A stretch of DNA of 64,000 nt from Glandiceps talaboti (lineage: Eukaryota; Hemichordata; Enteropneusta; Spengelidae). Below the pieces are notes generated by a model that did not search any database, was not told where the DNA came from, and was given only the letters and a program-made list of their open reading frames with translations. The stretch spans positions 1,197,501-1,261,500 of the forward strand of contig NC_135562.1 of the NCBI RefSeq assembly GCF_964340395.1, written 5' to 3'. The translations under genes were made by a program, and so were the position numbers. How positions within the stretch are numbered: position 1 is the stretch's first letter; each line of letters opens with the position of its first letter. Below, piece by piece: positions 13,515 to 26,837 of the stretch.

Positions 13515-14150
13515 GTTGTTGAAATTGATCGAAGTACTGGGACCCTCAGATAACCAACACAACTGAGACATCAAACAAACCATAGGACAAACTGGAAGTA
13601 ATTCATTAGTAGTGCAATATATTGTTTTTACTTTGGACACAAAAAAAACTGACAAAATATGAACTAATTATGAAGAATGTTAATGAAAACCCCATATTAG
13701 TATTACTTGACATCTCACATAGTTAAATTGATGGACATAACCAGAATTGAGTTTGAAAGAAACCCCAGAACATATAACTACTGAAATGATCGGATAATAT
13801 TGCGATATTTAGTAACACATGTGTCCAGGCCAAAACTGGGAAGTGTTCATAAAATATGAACATTATTTGAAATCACGTATATAGAATTTTACAAACTGAA
13901 ATTGATCGGCATGAAAAGAAAAAGTTGCAAATTAACCTAAAAGATAAAACTTCAAGCTATGGCAATAAGTCATGTAGTGCGATATACATATTTTTTACTG
14001 TAAAACTGCTGGACAAATATGAGCTAGAATTAAAATATGAAGATGGTCATAAAAATATGTACATGACATAGTGAAATTGATCGCCAAGATGGGAACAAAG
14101 CAAACAATGGCGGCAAAATAAAACTGGAAGTGTGCAATCAGTCTCTCTGA
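13515..14150. repeat. Old, diverged tandem repeat, ~180-bp unit
   Basis: Landmarks recur in the same order: GAAATTGATCG-like starts near 13519, 13722, 13897 and 14070; then AAACTGG(G)AAG; then a TAGTGCAATAT / GTGCGATAT block; then an AAATATGAAC / AAATATGAGC block with CATAAAAATATG. This supports three full copies and a partial fourth. Divergence is high, so exact borders are uncertain. Confidence 0.55.
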
Positions 14151-15387
14151 GTATTGTGAATCAAACGTGTCAGTTACAAATCTCTCGTTAGCTGACAGAA
14201 ATACGAGTTTTTGACTTTTTACCTATTCACTGACGTCATATCTAGTTTGATATATTACCCTCATACACATTTAGAGCGTTATCTTTGTCATCAATTTTGA
14301 GATTTTATTCCAAATTGTAAAAAAGAGACGAATTCTGTGCAGATGGTTTTCCAACTTGAGATGATTCGGATCAATAAAGGAAGCAAAGCCTGGAAATAAA
14401 ATCCCCTTTCTGTACCGTCCTAATATCTGTGTTAAGGGTTTTTGATTCGCTCATTTTCAACAGAACTGATAAAAGGCAGATCGATGATGGAAATGCACTT
14501 CTCCAAGAAATGGACAACGAAATTGACATATCGGTAATGCTCATTGCTGTCATGAAATTTTAGACCCAAGGCGGAACTCATTTTTCCCGTGGAGTATGCC
14601 CGCGGTGTAAATCGTCTTTATTAAAAGCATTGATTGCATCTATGACACGTATAACCAGCATCGATTTCGCTGTCAATAGTGCCAATTTCAACTCCGTTCA
14701 TTTCTCTACAACCGTTAAAAAATAGTCATTATTGTAGCGTAATTTTCCGCAATCAGACTCATCATTTCATTGTTAGCTTATAACACACTCGCTTATTGAA
14801 AATAGAGTGTTTTTGTTTGGCAAACAGAAGGTCAGTTCGTTAGTTGTATGGGGAACTGAGCAATGATTAATTAACAAGCACAATACAATTGCTAGCTTCT
14901 AATCCGCAATAAAGGCAGGGATTGTCCACAGGCAATTGACCGAATTGCAGAGAATCGTCTGTGCAAACCTACACACTAACTTAATACGTGATTCATACGT
15001 GTTATCACGCGTTACTTTTACCAAGGCTGGGGATTCTGCGCAGTAAATATTTGATGTAGTTTACATCCCAATATATGTCATTTACCTTATAAAATGTACA
15101 TCACTGGTTTGACAGCGTTTTCCTTTTTAAAATTACACCTTGATCTGATTTCATTTGCCCGAACCATTTTCCTTTAATTGTATTTTCCACTTGAACATAA
15201 AACGAAGAACTGAAAAGAATGTTTGGACACTAATACGGTTGACAAAACAGACTAACAGAGAAAAATATAAAAATACTAATGTTTTAAGTCAATATAATTG
15301 TTAACAACCTTTCAATTTTGGCAAAAAGGACAAAGAACGCAATGGTACCAAGCAAATGGCTATCGAAGAGAAGTGGAAGAAACAGTG
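14151..15387. other. AT-rich DNA with one weak exon-like piece
   Basis: TGACGTCA lies at 14231-14238. A 70-bp piece, 14464-14533, follows a TTTTCAACAG acceptor-like site and ends before GTAATG. One frame reads TDKRQIDDGNALLQEMDNEI, which is protein-like, but 23 open codons between splice-like sites are expected many times by chance in this window. Confidence 0.4.
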
Positions 15388-15485
15388 CACACACACACAG
15401 ACACACAGACACACAGACACACACTACATATATATCCGTGTATGTATGTATGTATGTATGTATGTATGTATGTATGTATGTATGT

Positions 15486-15525
<40 letters not shown>

Positions 15526-15548
15526 ATGTATGTATGTATGTATGTATG

Positions 15549-15579
<31 letters not shown>

Positions 15580-15626
15580 TTATGTATGTATGTATGTATG
15601 TATGTATGTATGTATGTATGTATGTA

Positions 15627-15661
<35 letters not shown>

Positions 15662-15704
15662 ATGTATGTATGTATGTATGTATGTATGTATGTATGTATG
15701 TATG

Positions 15705-15735
<31 letters not shown>
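15388..15735. repeat. Compound CA / ATGT microsatellite
   Basis: A short (CA)/(CAGA) run (15388-15424) leads into about 300 bp of (ATGT)n, interrupted by two (GT)n runs and one TAAT interruption near 15578. Long frames here are repeat artefacts. Confidence 0.98.
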
Positions 15736-16753
15736 TTGTGAGTGATTATACTTAGCCTGGTTGGTTATCTTGGCTTTACTTGTCAAGTCAAAGCACTGTA
15801 TTTGTACCTACGTCAATTATGTAAATGGAGACAGCAGGGCCAATGCGAAAGAAAAAATTCTCAGCATGTGTAAGCTTGTTATTTTTTTTAACTCCCGACC
15901 AATTATAATGGGGCGATATAGCTTTTGGCTGATGAATGAGCTTATTACGAATACACAGATTCATATCATTTCTAGTAGCGTAGATACACACTTACACATC
16001 TTAACGTCACATGCCCTTCACATTTATTCCGTTATCACACGGAGTGATTCCCTATAGACGCCGTACTAGTATCAAAGGTACGAAGTGAGAAATTAGTTCG
16101 GGTAATCAGAGAGTCAAAACGCCAAGATACGGTCTGGATGTGTCGTGATACCCCCTCCCGTTGTATATAGGCTATGACAGGTCACTGGTTATGTACGCCC
16201 TGAATAAGGTGTCATTTGGATAGCTATATGATCTTCAATCGCCTCAATCACTCACCGAGTTGTGGATCGAATTCACGTCAGCTCTTTGTGTTACGACAAC
16301 CACCCGGTTTATTCGACCTGCTGAGGCACTTTACAACGAACAATACAGAGAAATTAACAAGTACATTCCGAGGTCGTGCACATATTTAAAAAAATGAATG
16401 CGATATTGCATAGTATGTAATCAATTTCTATGAGTTTACTTCGTGATGGGTATCCGCTTTATGTTTAATTCATACAGTCATCTTGTCAATTTCAACCATG
16501 CGGAAAATTTGCATTCGATCAATACCCCTTAGGTGACATTAACTTTGAAAGAAACCTCATGCGAGCTATCTGAACTCGACAAAGCTAATGAAAAGGTTTT
16601 CATTTGAATAGCACATCCCTTTTAGGCTGTACAGTGCCCTGTTTTCTGTACTGTGTATTTATCTTGCTCCTATGCTTCTCTCGCTCTTCATACATGTTAG
16701 TTTCTTTCAGCATTTATATATCTTTCATTATGACTTGGTTTGCCATATTTTGT
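15736..16753. other. Unique DNA, no feature recognised
   Basis: Slightly richer in G+C between about 16050 and 16380 but with no frame, repeat or RNA structure I can support. Confidence 0.45.
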
Positions 16754-16984
16754 GTATGTATGTATGTATGTATGTATGTATGTATGTATGTATGTATGTA
16801 GACATGTATGTAGACACGTACGTCACACTACCTGTCCGTCTGTCCATGTAATATGTATGTATGTATGTATGTAGATATGTATGTACACACGTACGTCACA
16901 CTACCTGTCCGTCTGTCCATGTAATATGTATGTATGTAGACATGTATGTACACACGTACGTCACACTACCTGTCCGTCTGTCCC
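16754..16984. repeat. ATGT microsatellite running into a 65-73-bp tandem repeat
   Basis: (ATGT)n at 16754-16800 is followed by three copies starting at 16801, 16874 and 16939. Each copy holds ATGTATGTA, ACACGTACGTCACACTACC and TGTCCGTCTGTCC. The length difference between copies comes from the number of ATGT steps, so the larger unit seems to have captured the microsatellite. Confidence 0.95.
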
Positions 16985-17912
16985 TGATAAAATCCAACAA
17001 CATTGTCTATTGACGGCCATTTCGTTCATATTAATATCTGCAGCAGTTCAGATAAGATTGCTAGTGAGATTGACAACGTTATAGATCTTCTTTTCACCAA
17101 TCAAACTACTGTCCTTTGTTATTAAAAGGAAGATATTTCCTTGCATTGTGTTCAGCTTCAAGCTTAATTCATCTCTGAAAGGAAACATACTTCCTATGTG
17201 AAGTGTTACTGATTGAAGCAGGGGTCTCCAAGTCAGCAATTCAGTGACAGTCTATACCTACACCATCTGTGGTGTTTCTTCTATTTAGCCATCACTGTCA
17301 ATCCCATCAAGCCATTCAAATGTTAGTCCTATAAGTATCAAAGGCAATCAGCAGATTGAACTCTCCTTTATGGCATCTTTTTTTTTACATGAAATCTACA
17401 ACTTATTTCAACCAAAATACCAAAGTTGAAAGATCGGCAAGAATATCGGAATAAAGACAGATTTGAGGAAATAATCCATTAGCGATAGTCGAAAATAAAT
17501 AACTGTAAGTTGTTTAGATAACCAGTAAACATCGCTGTCATAGTATACACAGAACACCTTTTACAGTGATTCTCGTTTTGAAATATGACCTCCCCCCGTT
17601 ATAATATGAGTCAAGGGAAAATGTCACCTCCCCTAATTCAATTTCTTTTAAATACGGTCTCCCCGAGAACATTTGAGAACATTCTGACATTTTGACAGAC
17701 TGAGTACACTTTTATGGCATGGTGTGTTATCAAATGGGACTTTCTGTCAGTACCCTTTCATCGTGTTCATCACACTATGATTGCAACGGTACTAAGGATG
17801 CTACATCCTGTGTATTTCATTAAAGAAACAACCGAGCACGCCACATCCAAAAAACGAAAGAAGACCATTTAATTAGTATCCAAGCAACCGCATATCAATC
17901 AACGTCACTTTA
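16985..17912. other. Unique AT-rich DNA
   Basis: Nothing supported in either strand. Confidence 0.45.
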
Positions 17913-18366
17913 CATGTCATCTCTCATGTAACTATACCTGTCATTTGTCACGTGAATATTCCAGTCAGTTGCCATGTGACAGTACCTGTCATGTGTCATG
18001 TGACTATGCCTGTCATTTGTTATGTGACTATGCCTGTCATTTGTTATGTGACTATGTGTCATTTGTTATGTGACTGTGTCATTTGTCATGTGACTATGCC
18101 TGTTATTTGTCATGTCATCATACTTCTGTCATGTGACCCATGCTTGTCTTTTGTCATGTGACCATACTAGTATCAGGTCACATGTGACCATACTACTGCC
18201 ATTTGTCATGACAATGCTACTGTCAATTGTTATGTCACCATGTTATCTCACAGTGATTCTGTCATTTGTCGTGTGATCATGCTACATTCATTTATCATGT
18301 GACCATACTGCTGTTATTTGTCATGTGACCATGCTACTGTCATTTGCCGTGTTACAACACTACTGT
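17913..18366. repeat. Minisatellite of ~24-bp units built on CATGTGAC
   Basis: About 18 imperfect units follow one another, each close to TGTCATTTGTCATGTGAC followed by CATACTAC or TATGCC. The first third is the most regular; the last third is more diverged. The frame open through part of it (repeated CHVTMPVI) is a by-product of unit length. Confidence 0.92.
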
Positions 18367-19165
18367 TGATTTTAAAACGAGATAATAATGTTAACCGGAG
18401 TGTTTTCATTTTACAGCACAAGAACACTAAATACAATTCTTTAAAGCCTTAAAATGTTTGTAATGCATAATGTATTCACATTGCAACCTCTATTCTGCCA
18501 GGTCTTAGTCATATACAGATGGATTGACTGTGGCTCAAATCTTGCCCATGCACTTTAACCATTCACAACCAAACGCCAGCAGTGGTACTCAGACCTGAAG
18601 TCTCTAGATGCACATTCTGCCATGCTACTAATTCTACCATCATGACACCATATGGTTTAAGTCTTTCACATCTCAATTCACCATTTCAAGATCCTAGTTA
18701 CTGCAATGAGTTCTGTCTACTTACACACGTAACATATTGTGGCATTATCTATAATTGTGTTTATTGGATCTGCTTCTACAATGTACACTGGAAATAGTGT
18801 AAGCAATTACTCCCAGAAGATTGCAACACTAGACTATTTTATGAGTAAGAGTTAAAGATAACTTGTCACGTGTCCTTATGACATCATCATTATCACAATA
18901 TCTTCGTACAGTTTCTACAAATCACAATTTTCTCATACATTAGTCTAATGATTTCAAGCAAGGTTATGTCCTCATCTGCCTAACAGTGACGTCAAATAGC
19001 TGTCAATAGGTAGTTGAATGTCATGTATCATGTACTAGAACGTCGATAATACAAAGTACATTGACATCAAAAACTAGAAGTAGTATTTTTAATATAACTG
19101 ACACTGTCGCTGTGTCTATATGTCTCTGACTCATTAACTGTCACTCTCGCTCTCACTCTTTGCCA
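18367..19165. other. Unique AT-rich DNA
   Basis: One TGACGTCA at 18987-18994; nothing else supported. Confidence 0.45.
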
Positions 19166-19166
19166 C

Positions 19167-19203
<37 letters not shown>

Positions 19204-19208
19204 GTCTG

Positions 19209-19262
<54 letters not shown>

Positions 19263-19305
19263 GCATGCATGCATGCATGCATGCCTGTCTGTCTATACAT
19301 TTGTT

Positions 19306-19338
<33 letters not shown>
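19166..19338. repeat. Compound CTGT / GCAT / GT microsatellite
   Basis: (CTGT)n to 19260 with one CTAT and one TG interruption, then (GCAT)n at 19263-19283, then (GT)n at 19308-19338. Confidence 0.97.
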
Positions 19339-19340
<2 letters not shown>

Positions 19341-20076
19341 ACTGTACTTTTGGTGACCAATTTGAGTACTTATTCCAGTTGGGCGCGATTTTATAAAATT
19401 CCAGGGACATTATTTCAGAGGGATTTGTTTAAAACAATGTCTCGGTTGTTAAAAGCAGAGTAATGGTATGATGTTTTGAATATTTCGTGACAACTGATTT
19501 TTGGTGTTTCTCTTTCCTTCACTGAATGCAATTTATTTAATTTGGCCAGAATCATACAGCAACAAAAGCTGATATAAACACAAGTACAATCAAACCACTG
19601 ACACAACGTTCTGTTCTACCATATTACGTCATTTAGTCTGAAAATCATTATTTCTAAGGAAAATTCGTATTTCAGACAATGGCTGTCAAATGAAAAACAC
19701 ACAAAAGGTTTGACCAAGTAGAAGATATTTTATGCAAAAATAAAATGATCAAGAAAAGTAAGTAGTTTCACGACTATAATACAGAAGTATTATAGTCTTG
19801 CCCATTACATCATTATTATCATTAATTGTTCGTTCATATACCTCGACCGTCAGAATTGATCTAATAACCTTAAAATAGGGAACTTGCAATCCAGACTGAG
19901 CATGCTCAGACGCAAAGGACTATGGGATTATATGTGGTTATCGTAATACCTAATCTGGAGCTACTGATAAAATTAACCTCCCACAATTGTCAGGGTAACT
20001 ATCAATTGATTATTTGTTGTTAAAAACAATGTATCAACAGTGTTACAATACTAATTGATTAGTATTTAATATCACA

Positions 20077-20090
20077 TTTCCCATGATGCA
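20077..20090 (+). promoter_or_regulatory. ZNF143/SBS-like promoter box
   Basis: TTTCCCATGATGCA lies 10 bp upstream of an ATG in good context. It matches the CCCAKMATGC core of the SBS element bound by ZNF143 except for one position. In animals that element sits close to transcription starts. The assignment is inference from position and motif only. Confidence 0.3.
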
Positions 20091-20099
20091 ACATTCAAC

Positions 20100-20147
20100 A
20101 TGGCAAGTTTACAAGTTCCCTATGAAGTCGCAAAGTTACGATCAATG
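20100..20147 (+). CDS. Candidate first coding exon (low confidence)
   Basis: ATG in a CAACATGGC context opens a 16-codon frame reading MASLQVPYEVAKLRSM that ends exactly at GTGAGT, a near-ideal 5' splice site (donor at 20148). An SBS-like box stands just upstream. I do not recognise the protein. The next exon is not certain: a 35-bp piece (20401-20435) behind a T-rich acceptor would restore phase with the terminal-exon candidate at 22868, but this is speculative. Everything here could be chance; the support is the coincidence of promoter-like box, start context and donor. Confidence 0.25.
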
Positions 20148-21371
20148 GTGAGTTTGCTGACCACATAGCAAAACCTTATTACAAACTGTAAAACTATCCA
20201 TTTAATAGTACAGTGTCAAGAAATGTTTCAAGTATTTACTCAACAAGGTGTCTGCCTATCATATGACATTTAAATTTGATGCAATTATTATGACCATATA
20301 CAAAAGTCTGAGGTTTGGTCAACGAATTTGTGTTATCGAAGCATCTTGTTAGTTTTGAAATGGTAATTGTAACTACCCGTGTATGTTTTACAATCTGAGC
20401 GGAGAAACACCAAAAAAGAAACGAGAACATTATGGTGAAGCGTGAAGAACTTTATTTAATGCTACACCTAGTCAGTCCAAAGATAATATAACGGGGGCGA
20501 CGTCAAGCTATTACAAGGTTTTCACTGATAGGAAAGTGTACAAGGAACAATATTTCCCATTATTTTCAAACCAATTAGAATGAAGCTCTCATTAAGTACT
20601 AACGTCTACTAGTATTAACACTGGATACTGTGCCTTTGATAATTTCAATACGTCTGCTTCAAGTAAGTATTAAATCGCAAGAGAGATTCACAGTACAGAT
20701 GACTGTCTTGTGTCTGAAAGGTCTTCGAACATTCTTGAATTCTGTGAATAAGTTGACGAGATTAGCTGGAAAATGCATAAATGCCGTAAGACTGTAAAGT
20801 AGCTTGGTTGTAACCACATCACGTATAATTACCTATCTCATGTTAACAGTGTGCCTTCTGTAGGCGCTACGTGTAAAATGAGATCCCCACACTCATGATC
20901 GATGGCTTGGATGAGTCGACTACAGAATTAAACTGCAATACATACTAATCACTTGTTCCTTGCTCTTCGACAGATGTCTGCCGTAAATAACACTTCTTTG
21001 GCTGTTTGCTTTAATTGAAGTGTCTTGTGTATAACGCTTGTACACCTTCTTGACTCGGGAGTGTTGTAACTTGTTTCCCCTTTTATATGAAATTTGCCAA
21101 GTATATGTTAAACAGCTTGGTCTACGTTCCTTGCTTACAAACTATTCTCGTTTGACCAGTTGACGTGCAGGCCTTCAAAATGTGATACATCGATAAATGG
21201 AATTGTTTATTACTTAGAACATAGAAATACAGGATAACACCTAATACTCTAGAAGATATATAAAGGTGCGATTGTAAAAGTTCATCACTTATCTACTATT
21301 AGATTTAATGTAAGTGATCTATTTCAGTCCATCATTCTTAGGATTGTGGTCTGTCTTGTTTGTTGATAATA
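20148..21371. other. AT-rich DNA, possibly intronic
   Basis: If the candidate gene is real, this is intron. A frame at about 20441-20574 reads a plausible peptide (containing SSYYKVFTDRKVYKEQYF) and ends in TGA. It lacks a usable donor and is left unassigned. Confidence 0.35.
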
Positions 21372-21402
21372 TTAGTAGTAGTAGTAGTAGTAGTAGTAGT
21401 AG

Positions 21403-21438
<36 letters not shown>

Positions 21439-21860
21439 GAGAGAGAGAGACAGAGAGAGAGACAGGCATAGGCAGACACAGACAAATAAACATACAGACA
21501 CAGGCAGGCATACATACATACATACATACATACATACATACATACATACATACATACATACATACACACAGACACACACACACACACATACATACATACA
21601 TACATACATACATACATACATACATACATACATACATACATACATACAGTTGGATGCAGTTCGAAGGAGCCAGCGACAGCGACAAAGGGACAGGGAAAGA
21701 GAAAGACACACACGCAGATACAGAGGGAGAGACTGGGAGACATAGCGACAGAAATAGCCTGACAGATAGAGACAGCAAGACACACAAACAGAAAAGAGAA
21801 AGAAACCGAGAGAAAGACATACAAACCATTAGACAGGCAAGACTGATTTATGGACGGATG

Positions 21861-21902
<42 letters not shown>
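21372..21902. repeat. Compound microsatellite: TAG, GA, CATA, CA, CAGA
   Basis: (TAG)n at 21372-21438 runs into GA/CAGA-rich DNA. Then come (CATA)n with a (CA)n interior (21509-21648), a purine-rich GACA/GAGA stretch (21660-21840) and a clean (CAGA)n at 21861-21902. The purine bias of the plus strand is continuous over more than 400 bp. Six-frame openness here is an artefact. Confidence 0.97.
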
Positions 21903-21903
<1 letters not shown>

Positions 21904-22867
21904 GTATATAGGCAGACATCTGAACACATACAGTCAAAGAACTCCACGGATAATCAGGCAGACAAGCTGATAAGGAAAATGTGGACGAATGACGCAATGA
22001 GAGTCATTGAGTTGTTGATTGAGAAGAGAGATGTTGTGTTTGTGAATTAACTCGACTGTGATAGATAGACAGACGGTGCCAGAAGTTGAATAAAAAAAAA
22101 TTAGATAAAGTGCCAAGAAACATAGGAAAGGGTCAGTATCATGTGTTAGTCCTATGCTTTGTCTAATATGACCATAACTTGTTTTCGTCAACTAATGAAT
22201 AAATCACAGTTGGTATGATTAGGCATTACAATTCTTAGAGTGTAGAACAGGGGATATGTATTCATCATGATTAAGTGATCGCTTGTCATCCATTTGTCTT
22301 CGTTTACTGTGTTCAACCCTGGAACCGAGTCCATCTGTGTATGTTTCTAACTTACGCTGTGGGATTTTTAATTTTGACGTGTATGTATATTCTATGTGAG
22401 TTAAATATCAATATTAGTTCTCTTAAGACGTTTTAGAATGTAAGTATCTTAAAATATACCTTTTAAAGGTTATGTTCTTGAAGTCAACTACCCTGACAGA
22501 TTCGTAGATTTCTGTCCACGTACTGTGATCTGACGTCATACATTTCATCAACGACGATGTCAGCAAGGTTTAATTTGTTTTGAAAAATGTCGTGATATTT
22601 GTGGAAAATAGATAACATTGACACAATTGCATAACATTAAAACACAACAACAACCTTCAGATTCATGCAGAACGACACTACGCTAAAGCATCATTGTGAT
22701 GATAGAAGGCTTTGGTACACCTGAAGGAAACCGGACTCATCTTTACTTGTGATATCAATTTTGCACTTGATAATTTGTGTTAATGTGTGTGTGTATATGT
22801 GTATTTCTGTTTTTAATATACTAACAAATGTAACCCGAATATTCCTCAACTCCTTCATTGTCTGTGA

Positions 22868-23073
22868 GTCGTAAAACTACTTATGGAAGTAATTCTGATT
22901 CTGAATCTGAAGACAATGTATATAGTGGCCCGAGATTACTTCAGCCACAAAGAATTCTAGCCATGTATACGTATAGTAAACCGTGCATTACGACATTGTT
23001 GTTTAGAGTGGTCATTATTCTACTCTTTTACGGTGCATTCCGATTACTATCCTATATTTCTAATGTGGTCTGA
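22868..23073 (+). CDS. Candidate terminal exon of a tail-anchored membrane protein
   Basis: A TACTAAC branch-point-like motif (22820-22826) and a pyrimidine-rich tract ending in AG at 22867 precede a frame of about 68 codons that ends in TGA at 23071-23073. It reads an acidic, serine-rich linker (GSNSDSESEDNVYSGP), a basic/polar stretch, and then one hydrophobic segment (LLFRVVIILLFYGAFRLL) close to the C-terminus. This layout (disordered linker, single C-terminal membrane helix, few residues after it) is that of tail-anchored proteins and of emerin/LAP2-like inner nuclear membrane proteins. No LEM domain was found upstream, so that link is only a guess. It could pair with the candidate first exon at 20100. 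Frames of this length do occur by chance here. Confidence 0.3.
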
Positions 23074-23179
23074 AATCTTTGATTTGCATAGAGCGATAAA
23101 AGAGATGTTACATTGTGAATGTGGGGAGAAGATGGTGATCAACAAGAGGTATTGAGCAAGGAGGAAATATTTGAGAGGA

Positions 23180-23209
23180 ATGATGATGATGATGATGATG
23201 ATGATGATA
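23180..23209. repeat. GAT microsatellite
   Basis: (GAT)n at the outer left border of the foldback element. Confidence 0.95.
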
Positions 23210-24513
23210 TGGAAAGCCGGTTGGGACCATCGTCATCAACGCTACATTGCATAGAAAAAGCCTATCAAAGTCGTCGTCGTCATCGGCTGTTGTCGACGAT
23301 AAAACTAGCTACACACGCCAATGTGGACCTTCATCGTCGTCGTCATCAACATCACCATGCATGCAAAAGTTTTCGTCATCGTTGGCCAAGTATGCGACAT
23401 CATCGTTGATGCCTTATTTGCGACACCACCGATGTTGAAAAACGCACATGCGCAGAAGATGCCTTTGCGTCTTCGTCGACGGTCTAAATCAAGAATACTA
23501 AAAATAGCCTTTGCAACACCATCGATGGAACCCATCGATGGTGTTGCAAAGGCTATTTTTAGTCGCAACTTTGTAACATGCATCGTCGTTGGCCGAGGGC
23601 GACGATGACATCATGCGACATCATCGAGGCAACTTACCAGTGTACATTGACGATATCCAACACCGGTACTCGGCGATACTTTAATACCATGAAAAACAAA
23701 CCCATAAAAAACGTAACGCCTTAAGTGTAAATAAACGTTTAGTAAATAAACGATTTTTTCTTGATCTCTAATTAATGTGTGTCTGATATTACGTTTTATT
23801 TGTAGCCCTGTTTGAGAAAAATATTTTTAGCGAAACACAAGTAGGAAAACCAAAACTACACCCAAGGGATCATCAAAATATCATAATGATTATGATGACT
23901 ACATCTCAAAATGACATGCTAAATTTATTTCCCTACACACTATGACAACTTGACATGATAAATACTGAACACTGCCGAGTTCCAGGCATGGGGTTAGAAA
24001 TGTCAGTCATGAATACAACCCAGATTCTTTGAAAATACAAGCTATGAGTATAAACAGCCGGAAATAAACACGATAAAAGTGTTGCATTTACGTCCTCAAC
24101 GCTAGCTGTTGACGCTGTTTTGTCCGAGTGCCATTGGTGCAAGCACTTCTTGTTGTCATCGTCGCCCTCGGCCAACGACGATGCATGTTGCAAGGTTGCC
24201 AACGACAACAACTTTGTTAAAAGGCATCTTCTGCGCATGTGCATTTTTCAACATCGATGGTGTCGCATAGTATATTAGGCCATCGACGATGACGAACTTG
24301 TTACAAGGCATCAACGATGATGTCGCATACTTGGCCAACGATGACGAAAACTTTTGTATGCATGGTGATGGTGATGACGACGACGATGAAGGTCCACATT
24401 GGCGTGTGTAGCTAGTTTTATCGTCGACAACAGCCGATGACGACGACGACTTTGATAGGCTTTTTCTATGCAATGTAGCGTTGTCGACGATGGTCCCAAC
24501 CGGCTTTCCATAT
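23208..24513. mobile_element. Foldback element with ~400-bp inverted arms
   Basis: The left arm (23208-23609) and right arm (24155-24513, opposite orientation) are nearly identical over their outer ~210 bp, with the shared series ATATGGAAAGCCGGTTGGGA, GCTACATTGCATAGAAAAAG and CTAGCTACACACGCCAATG, and again at their inner ends (CATCGTCGTTGGCCGAGGGC). The left arm carries an extra hairpin block; the right arm carries a ~40-bp insertion. A 545-bp single-copy loop separates them. Arms are rich in TCG/TCA and GAT/GTC steps. No transposase frame is visible, so this is a non-autonomous foldback or long-TIR element, or an inverted duplication. The serine-rich frames in the arms reflect the low-complexity DNA. 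Confidence 0.85.
23497..23563. repeat. Perfect 32-bp hairpin with 3-nt loop
   Basis: 23497-23528 and 23532-23563 are exact reverse complements (outer end ACTAAAAATAGCC, inner end CATCGATGG) around the loop AAC. It sits in the left arm of the foldback element and has no counterpart in the right arm. Confidence 0.97.
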
Positions 24514-24527
24514 GATGATGATGATGA

Positions 24528-24569
<42 letters not shown>

Positions 24570-24592
24570 TGATGATGATGATGATGATGATG
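24511..24592. repeat. ATG / ACG trinucleotide microsatellite
   Basis: (ATG)n, then (ACG)n, then (ATG)n, at the outer right border of the foldback element. Confidence 0.95.
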
Positions 24593-25877
<1,285 letters not shown>

Positions 25878-25993
25878 AATGTGTGTGTGTGTGTTTGTTT
25901 GTTTGTTTGTTTGTTTGTTTGTGTGTGTACATGTATGTATGTATGCATGTATGTATGTATGTATGTATGTATGTATGTATGTATGTATGTATG
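25878..25993. repeat. GT / GTTT / ATGT microsatellite
   Basis: (GT)n, (GTTT)n, (GT)n and (ATGT)n follow one another; CTGT-rich DNA continues to about 26060. Confidence 0.97.
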
Positions 25994-26502
25994 TGTCTCA
26001 CTATGTGTCTGTTTGTCTTCTGTCTGTGTCTGTGTCTGTGTCTATGTCTGTTTGTCTTGTCTGTCAATCTGCTTGCCTAATCTCAGATGATAATGTTATA
26101 GTAATAAGCATTTTACTCGTAATAAAGTCCCATGAATAAAGTACTTAGTGATTAGAATCAATTGATTCATTGCAGTAAGTTTAGTCAGATACACTCATAT
26201 ACAATCAGATCTAGACACCAGCAACATACATTTGCTTCGTTGTATAAATCACCAATCTATGCATAACAAAATATATATTTAAAAAAAAATTATTCATTGA
26301 CCTTTGACCCATCAATCCTTCCAACTATGTGCTGTATGGTAATGCCATTTTGCAATCTAATATCAACACAATCACTTGAATGAGTTCAAGTCGGTCAAGC
26401 ATCAAAAGTTCGGATTTTTGTTGCTTTAGTAAGAAGATGTAAAATATCATGAATGTGCAACGAATCTGACTCATTTATAGCTTGATTTGTGAAAATAAAA
26501 CG

Positions 26503-26643
26503 TGTATGTATGTATGTATGTATGTATGTATGTATGTATGTATGTATGTATGCATGTATGCATGTATGCATGCATGCATGCATGCATGTATGTATGTATG
26601 TATGTATGTATGTATGTATGCATGTATGTATGTATGTATGTAT
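26503..26643. repeat. ATGT / ATGC microsatellite
   Basis: (ATGT)n with a (ATGC)n centre around 26565-26590. Confidence 0.98.
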
Positions 26644-26749
26644 TTTCATTTACGCGTAATCGTTTGTGTTCAGTGATTGATACGGCGTGTATATGTGTGT
26701 CTAGGTTTGTGTATGTACGCATATGTATCAGATATTGTGTTAACTTTGT

Positions 26750-26787
26750 GTTTGTTTGTTTGTTAGTTTGTACGTACGTACGTACGT

Positions 26788-26832
<45 letters not shown>
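26750..26832. repeat. GTTT / ACGT / GT microsatellite
   Basis: (GTTT)n, then five ACGT steps (26771-26790, a self-complementary run), then (GT)n to 26832. The ACGT and GT runs alternate purine and pyrimidine without a break. Confidence 0.97.

Positions 26833-26837
<5 letters not shown>

Noticed and set aside
20441-20574. Frame reading SSYYKVFTDRKVYKEQYF, compared with a LEM-domain helix
   Set aside because: The resemblance to TRKVYxKKL is short, the GP turn is absent, and the frame stops without a usable donor.
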